DNA from: Laguncularia racemosa
Taxonomy: Eukaryota > Streptophyta > Magnoliopsida > Myrtales > Combretaceae
Length of the DNA stretch: 64,000 bases
Assembly (NCBI GenBank): GCA_037954665.1
Contig: JBBMOL010000289.1
Coordinates: forward strand, 558,001-622,000
Direction of reading: 5' to 3'
How positions within the stretch are numbered: the first letter of the stretch is position 1; each line of letters starts with the position of its first letter. A program made the translations under genes and the position numbers. Below are positions 57,991 to 64,000 of the stretch, one piece after another. A model generated the notes under the pieces. That model searched no databases, was not told where the DNA came from, and saw only the letters and a program-made list of their open reading frames with translations.

Positions 57991-59480
57991 GATTCTTGTG
58001 CATCAAACAAAAAAGGGAGGAAAAAGATTTAGATTCAAGAGTATGTGGACTACTTTGGAAGATTGCAAAGAGGTCATAAAGGTGGCATGGGATTCTAAGG
58101 TATCTCTTGATAGTCATTTCAGTCTAAGGCATAAACTGCGGAGATGCAAACTAAGTTTGAAAGAATGGAGTCAAAAGGCTTTTCAAAATAATTGAGAGGA
58201 AATTGCAAGACTGAAAGAAGAGTTGAAGAAAGTTCAAAGTAGTATGGAAAAGAGAGGTAGAGTTGATTAGTAAGCTAGAGCTAGTATGGAAAAGAGAAGA
58301 AATGTATTGACGATAGAGATCGAGAATAATATGGCTAAAAGAAGGTGACATAAACAAACAATTTTTCCGTCAGTCTGCTCCAATGAGGAGACAAAGAAAT
58401 TTAATCTTCAATCTAAAAAGGGAAAATGGAGAATGGGCTGAAGATGAAGATGATATCATTGAAAATTTCCATGGATTTTGCGAGGACTTATTTTCTTCTA
58501 GTGGAACGTGGCCATGGGGGATTCTTTAGAGGCTGCCCCATCTTTAATCAGTAATGAGGTGAATGAAGCTTTGACAAGTCTAGTAATGCTAGAAGAAATC
58601 AAATGCACAACCTTCCACTTAAGAGCATTAAAGGCGCTGGGACCTAATCGCTTTTTGAGAATCTTCTTTTAGAAATATTGGCACATAGTAAGAAGCTTCA
58701 TGGTGGAAACAATTTGGAATTTCTTTTTGTTAAGTACCCTTCCCAACCCCTTAATTATATAGATATTGCCCTTATTCTAAAAGTCCCCTCCCCTCATGAA
58801 ATAGGCTATTTCCATCCTATTAGCCTCTGCAATTTTGTATATAAAATCTAATCTAGAATAGTAAATAATTTAAAATTGATCTTGCAAAGTCTAGTCTTAG
58901 AACCCCAAAGTGCTTTTGTAGTGGGAAGAACTATTCATGATAACATAATCATTGAACACGAAGCTTTCCACTTCTTAAGCACTAGGCAGTCTATGAAGAA
59001 TTTTTTTTGTGGCTTAAGAATCGATATGAACAAAGCCTATGATTAGATTGAGTAGGATTTCTTAAAAGTGGTCTTAGTGAAACTAAGATTCTATGATAAA
59101 TGGGTGAGATGGGTCATGGAACGTGTTACAATAGTCTCATATAAGCTTGTGGCTAATGGAAAAATGTTAAACCAAATCAAACCATCTAGGGTTTTAAGGT
59201 AGGGAGATTCTCTCTCACCTTATCTATTTATATTAGTTGCAGATGTTCTATTAAGAAGTGTTTCTTTAGAAGTAGAGGGGAATAGAATAATTGGAATGCA
59301 AATGAGGTTGACATGTCCTATAATTTCACACTTGTTGTTTGCTGATGATTTGTTGTTCTTTGTTGAAGCTATAGTGGATAATCTATAGGTTTGAAAGTAA
59401 ATCTTATAGGAATATTGTCATGCATCCGGACAAATAGTAAACTTCCACAAATCAAGCATCTTCTTTAGTAAAAATGCACC
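57991..59480 (+). pseudogene. LINE ORF2 reverse transcriptase
   Basis: After KKGGKRFRFKSMWTTLEDCKEV and a coiled linker, the RT domain is readable over broken frames. It shows HIVRSF (about 58682), a fingers region, then AFVVGRTIHDN-like and CGLRIDMNKAYD (about 59010-59040, with the catalytic Asp). RFYDKWVRWVME, GDSLSPYLFIL and the active site HLLFADDLLFF (about 59330-59362) follow. FADD is the L1-type form of the catalytic motif. Numerous stops, including one right after AYD, make it non-functional. Confidence 0.85.
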
Positions 59481-59527
59481 TCAAGATTTAAAGGAATAGA
59501 TCAATGTAGTAATGAACATACCCATGA

Positions 59528-60260
59528 TTGAAAATTCTAGAAATTATATCGATCTTCCAACTTTGTGGGAGTAGAAATAGGACTAAAGCGTTGAGATTTG
59601 TTAAAGACAAGATAAGGGTTAAACTAAAGAGTTGGAAAAGGAACCTCCTATCCAATGTAGGGAGAGAGATATTGATCAAGATAGATGCAAATGCAATTCT
59701 AACTTATTCAATGAGTTATCTAAAGTTTCTAGCAAGATGGTGCAATAAAGTGAACTCTATGAGAGCCCAATACTTGTGGGGTCAAGTTGAAGATGGTAGG
59801 AAGATACACTGGGTGAGTTAGCATAGGATGACTTTACCAAAATCTATGGGAGGGTTAGGATTCAGAAACTTGGTGCGTTTCAATTCTACTTTGCTGGTTA
59901 AACTTGCATGGCATATTGTAACGAGTGAGGATGCTTTATGGGTACATAATCTAAAAAGTCTCTATTTTCTTAAGTATTATTTTCTTCAAGCAACTAGGGA
60001 TGCAAGGGATTCATGGGGTTGGTTGAGTATCTTGCATGGGAAGGAAATCCTTCAAAAGGGTGCACCTTAGCAAGTGGGAGATGGCAAATCAATTAATGTT
60101 GCATTAGACAATTGCATTCCATGTATCCCAAATTATAAGACAACTTTCAAATTGGAGATGATCAAAACCAATCTATTGGTGCATGATTTAATTGATGAGA
60201 ACATTAAGTGTTGGAGCATTCAGAAGCTAAATCATTTCTTCAATTAAGAACCAGCTAAGG
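59528..60260 (+). pseudogene. LINE ORF2 thumb and linker region
   Basis: Reads SRNRTKALRFVKDKIRVKLKSWKRNLLSNVGREILIK and ARWCNKVNSMRAQYLWG, then after a stop LPKSMGGLGFRNLVRFNSTLLVKLAWHIV. SWGWLSILHGKEILQKG follows. This is the standard sequence between RT and the zf-RVT domain in plant LINEs. The last part (GDGKSINVALDNCIP) fades out around 60250. Confidence 0.85.
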
Positions 60261-60359
60261 CTGTTTGTGATATCAAACACTCCATTGTATAGTTGGTGGA
60301 TAAACTCATATAGCCTCACAATAGGGTAAGCATTGCTACAACTAAGTTGTTGATAGATC

Positions 60360-60785
60360 AAGTTTGAGATCTAGTAGCAGGATGATTATAACTTATTTTT
60401 TCTTGTAGAAACTGTAAGTCCTTATTCTTGTTCCTTCCAAAATGACCTATGGTTAATGTATGTGTAGAGCTACTTAAGAGAAAACCTTATATCTCTAGGA
60501 AAATTAAGTAAAAATATTTTAGGAAACAACTTAGACATCTCTTCCCAGTTCTATTATTCAAATAATGTTCAACACAAGGTGGTTACAAACTTCCCTAACT
60601 GCTTATGTTACATTTTGACACATATACAAATAGTGCACAGATGTATGCCACGCCTATTTGCTACTTGGGTAATTGGACATGCATCATCTTATTCAAACAG
60701 AAAACCTACTAACTAACAATAGAAATAAATTAACTATTTTTTGTTTTTCCTTCGGAAATACATGTGTCTAAAAGGGATAACATAA
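60360..60785. other. Unassigned segment inside the LINE
   Basis: The LINE reading is lost between the DKLI-like phrase near 60300 and YSFIKSS at about 60790. The sequence between has no recognised family. It may be a small insertion or simply decayed LINE. Confidence 0.35.
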
Positions 60786-61250
60786 GTCTACTTATAGCTT
60801 TATTAAAAGTAGCCATAAGCCGGAGGACGAGCATGCCTCTTCTTCTCATAGGGTGGATAAAACTTTGTGGAAGGAGATCTGGAGCTACCTCAGCTTACCT
60901 AAGGTAAAGCATTTTATGTGGCGAGCATTAAATATAATGGATTGTCTACTAGTAGTAATTTAGCTTGTAGGAGAATTAAAGGATCCGCCAAGTGCAATTT
61001 CTGCGCTTTCACAGAGACTACAAAGCATTTGCTGTTATGTTGTCATTGAACGCAGCCAGTTTGGTTTGCATTTGTTGGTATGAGAATTGCACTTGAACAC
61101 AGCTCTTCGCTGACAGATGGCTGCTCGACTGCTTGAACACAATTGAGTGCAACAAAAAAGAGAGGAAAGTTCTACTTGCCAAGATAAATACCTCGCTTTC
61201 GAACATTTGGAAGGCAACATGTTATAGTATTTCAGTGGGGAGAGGATTAA
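60786..61250 (+). pseudogene. LINE zf-RVT domain
   Basis: Reads WKEIWSYLSLPKVKHFMWRALN (about 60850-60935), then SAKCNFCAFTETTKHLLLCC with the C-x2-C and H-x-C pattern of zf-RVT. PVWFAF follows. Frames are broken before and after. Confidence 0.78.
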
Positions 61251-61260
61251 TATTAACAAA

Positions 61261-62172
61261 GTGATCGAATCCTGTCGACTGGCACTATTAGATGTAGAAA
61301 ATATTGTTGAAAATAACCTGTGTAATTTGCTTGCTTTGTACTCAATAGGTACATACGCTGAAGACCATGCAAATCAGTTATGGAATGCAACTAATTGTGG
61401 GTGTTCTGGCATCTTTTCTTCACAGGTTAATGATGGCCTATGTTCAGGACATGAAAGTGCACAGTACACTCAATCGCAAAGGTTTCAGAAGGACCAACAA
61501 AGGCAAAGGCAATCTTGCACTATCTCCAATGGACAGCCATTTCGTTTTCTGCCTCAGAGTATTACTTGTGAGGGGATGGTGGAAACAAGAACAAAGTTTA
61601 TTGCTGGCAAATTGGTCTCCGTTTGTCGCAGTACAGCTACATCTTGGAGAGCTCCTTCGACATCTACTATTAAAATAAACTCTAACGGTGCTTTATGCCC
61701 TATAACTAAAGCATGGGCTTCTGGAGTAATAGCAAGAAACCGGTTGGGCGTTGTTGCAGGAATCTCAAATAAAAGACATGAAGCATCTGCCCCTTTAGCA
61801 GCTGAAGCTTGTGCTTTCATAGAGGCATTAATTCTTGTGAAAGAGAATCATTGGACTGATGTGATTTTTGAGATCGATAGCGCCGAACTGTTTTAGTCTA
61901 TTTCCTCTGAAGCAAATCCTCCATGGCAGCTATATACCTATGTGGAAGATTTAAAGCATCATTGGCCTTCTTTGACTCAATACAAGTGCATTTGGTCAAG
62001 AGAGAAGCAAATTCAGCTGTGGACTGCTTGGCTAAGCAGACTTTCAAGAACTATCAGCCCACTCCTAGGATGCAGGCGTTCCCTCCTTTTTTGACAGATA
62101 TTTTATGTTCTGAATTTGTATCTACCAATGTAGAAATGTCCTTTAAAACTGCTCTTGATGTTAACAGTTGAA
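61261..62172 (+). pseudogene. LINE RNase H domain
   Basis: The open stretch 61261-61896 ends with a plant RNase H (RVT_3): KINSNGALCP, where the first catalytic Asp is Asn; GVIARNRLGVVAG; AEACAFIEALILVKE with the Glu; and VIFEIDSAELF with the third acidic residue. TAG at 61894-61896 interrupts it, and the end of the domain (VHLVKREANSAVDCLAKQ) is in another frame up to 62171. The stop and the lost Asp mark it as dead. Confidence 0.83.
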
Positions 62173-62203
62173 CTTGATTTGATTTAATAAAGCATTTTCT
62201 TGG

Positions 62204-62214
62204 AAAAAAAAAAA
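62204..62214 (+). other. LINE poly(A) tail
   Basis: Eleven A residues about 20 bases after AATAAA, marking the 3' end of the LINE copy. Confidence 0.75.
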
Positions 62215-64000
62215 CTAAAAGACCTAAAATAGAATTAAAATTTAGCATAATAATTAATTGGGCTTAAGACATAACAAATCGGATTAAATGGAGACAATGA
62301 GCCTAGGTTAATTAGAGTAGATTAAAATAACTTAATTCGATCTAAAATGGGCTTAAAAATAATAATTGGACCTAAGTAATCTAATTGGGTTTAAATAAAA
62401 TAAATGGACCTAAACACCTAAATTGGGGCATAATAAACCCAAATGAGCAAATTAAATGAATTAAGACTAAATTAGATAAATCACTTCAAATAATAGAATT
62501 AGTTAAATTAATTAAGGCTAGTGGGCATGATTCCAAACATAATTGGGCATACTATTCTTTAAGGGCCTAAATACCCTAATTGTGGCTTAGGCATATCTAG
62601 ACTCAAATTTAAAAAATGTAATAGGCTTGAGTAAATAGATCTTAAATGATTTAGGCGAAATTAGTTAAAAGGCTAATTGGACCTTCTCAACCCCTAATGG
62701 GCTCGTAACTAGTATGAGTCTTAAATAGTTAAAACCTAACTCTAGAATATTATTCAAATACTTAGAATAATTATTTGACTTAAGTTTTTTACTTTTAATG
62801 CATAAAATTGGCTTAACTTACTCAATTGAAAATTTGGACTTTGATTTGGGAATATTCAACCTTCTTAGTACACAACAACACATATGTTGCTTATTAGTTT
62901 AGAAAAATTAACCTAATTAATAATCAACCTGACTAAGTATCTGCTTCCTATTTATGCTTGGTCACTTGAGTCAGCAAATGACAACCTTTGGATTGGGATT
63001 ATGGCATGACAAGGAAGTTAGGTTCTTAGTGAGTGATAACTCAGTGAGTAACTGATAAGTGAAATCGTGTCGAATAACGAGCATTGTAAATGGAGAGAAA
63101 GTATTTTGCGAGTCGTTTGAGGATTATGGATCTCGACGAGTGATTCGATATAGCTGGACTATAATTAGTGAGAATCTCATAACAATGAGGTTACTTAGAC
63201 AAGGTTACCTTAGTTTTGGTTTTGGCTTTGTTGACATGGAGTTTAGTTGCTCCCGTTAACACTCGATTGTTGTTGTAGTGGAATTAAACCCTAAATTCCC
63301 TATCGTGTTGTCCAAAGTCATGAGTACTCTTATGTTGATTGTTTACTTAAATAAGATAATTAATAAACTGTATAATTATCTACTGCATTAGTATATAAGG
63401 CTGCTTGACATTTGTGTGTATGTTTATGTTATTGTATACTAGGCCCTTATGTCTTACTCCTTTTTTTTTTAGGTGAGAACTATTTAACAGATTTACTTTA
63501 TGAATTACTAGATTTTAGGTCCAAGGAGGAATACAAGAATGAGTATGAAGACTTAGACCTCGACGAATATTTTGATTTCTTGTCTTAACACTGGCTTAGT
63601 AATTTATGTTTTGCATCATATTTATAATTTATAGGAGCTGCCTGTGCCTCTATAGCTTGTTCACCTATGTTTGTATCTTGTGAGCCTCTTAAGCCCTAAG
63701 ACCTAGTCATCTATCTTATGATATCCACTGTGTTTTCCAAATTTGATGAACCTCTAAAATGTTTTTCAAAATAAATAAACCATAAAATATTTTCAAATTT
63801 TAATCAACAATTTCAAGGTCCTAAAATTAGTTTAAAAACCCATTTGATAATTATAATGTTATGTATTCTACTTAAGTAGATTACATGGTAAACTATCATC
63901 GCCATAGTACATTAGGGAGGTGATAAGTTTTTACGATATCACATTTAGAGAATGCTACTGAAATGCAAGAACTGAGTAGGCCAACAAGAGTACATTGAGA
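62215..64000. other. AT-rich repeat-like DNA, possibly old LTR
   Basis: The first 500 bases are full of GGGCTTAAAT- and GGACCTAAA-like words, as at 43.0-43.5 kb. Further on, TTTTTAGGTGAGAAC (about 63465) and ATAGGAGCTGCCTG resemble phrases in long gypsy LTRs. No gene was recognised; the element, if any, continues past the window. Confidence 0.3.

Larger units (their letters stand above)
45028..62214 (+). mobile_element. L1-type LINE split by nested insertions
   Basis: LINE pieces in the same orientation and correct order run from ORF1 (45.0-45.8 kb) through endonuclease (46.5 and 56.1 kb), RT (58.6-59.4 kb), the thumb/zf-RVT region (59.5-61.1 kb) and RNase H (61.3-62.2 kb). The copy ends at AATAAAGCATTTTCTTGG and a poly(A) tail (62204-62214). 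Removing the copia element at 46826-56113 rejoins the endonuclease domain; removing 56506-57902 rejoins the region before RT. Another foreign-looking segment sits at about 60360-60785. The 5' end is not fixed, and no target duplication was found. All pieces carry stops or shifts, so the LINE is dead. Confidence 0.85.

Overview
The window looks like nuclear DNA of a flowering plant, probably a eudicot. It is AT-rich, has spliceosomal introns and Ty3/gypsy, Ty1/copia and L1-type LINE relics, and carries plant-type primer sites matching initiator-Met tRNA. I see one intact protein-coding gene in 64 kb; nearly everything else recognisable is a transposable element or its debris. The species cannot be named from this sequence.

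Layout. 1-3932: AT-rich intergenic DNA. 3938-9870: a structurally complete Ty3/gypsy element on the minus strand with two LTRs, a 5-bp target duplication, primer site and purine tract, but a gag-pol frame broken by stops and one frameshift. 9876-16150: intergenic, with a 691-bp hAT-like MITE at 12863-13553. 16150-21650: the eIF3d gene (translation initiation factor 3 subunit d) on the minus strand, two coding exons and probably a 3'UTR intron. 22847-25966: a second, internally deleted Ty3/gypsy element. 26707-27935: a decayed duplicate of the eIF3d promoter and first 85 codons.

28-45 kb: a solo-LTR-like unit (about 30595-32120) between two copies of a foldback repeat, a minus-strand LINE 3' fragment (34078-35120), a hAT-like MITE (36086-36683), and a plus-strand copia remnant (38480-40720). 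45-62.2 kb: a nested stack. A plus-strand LINE was split by a minus-strand copia element (46826-56113); that copia was split by a 4.6-kb LTR-like, GT-rich insert (48179-52818); the LINE was hit again by an LTR unit at 56506-57902 flanked by an unusually long (about 90 bp) target duplication. 62.2-64 kb: AT-rich repeat-like DNA.

The main biological points are the partial duplication of a housekeeping gene with its promoter, and the fact that several unrelated LTR promoters here carry arrays of short motifs upstream of their TATA boxes (CCGTGT/ACACGG palindromes in three families, RCCGAC cores in a fourth). No CRISPR, rRNA, complete tRNA or organelle-derived segment was recognised.
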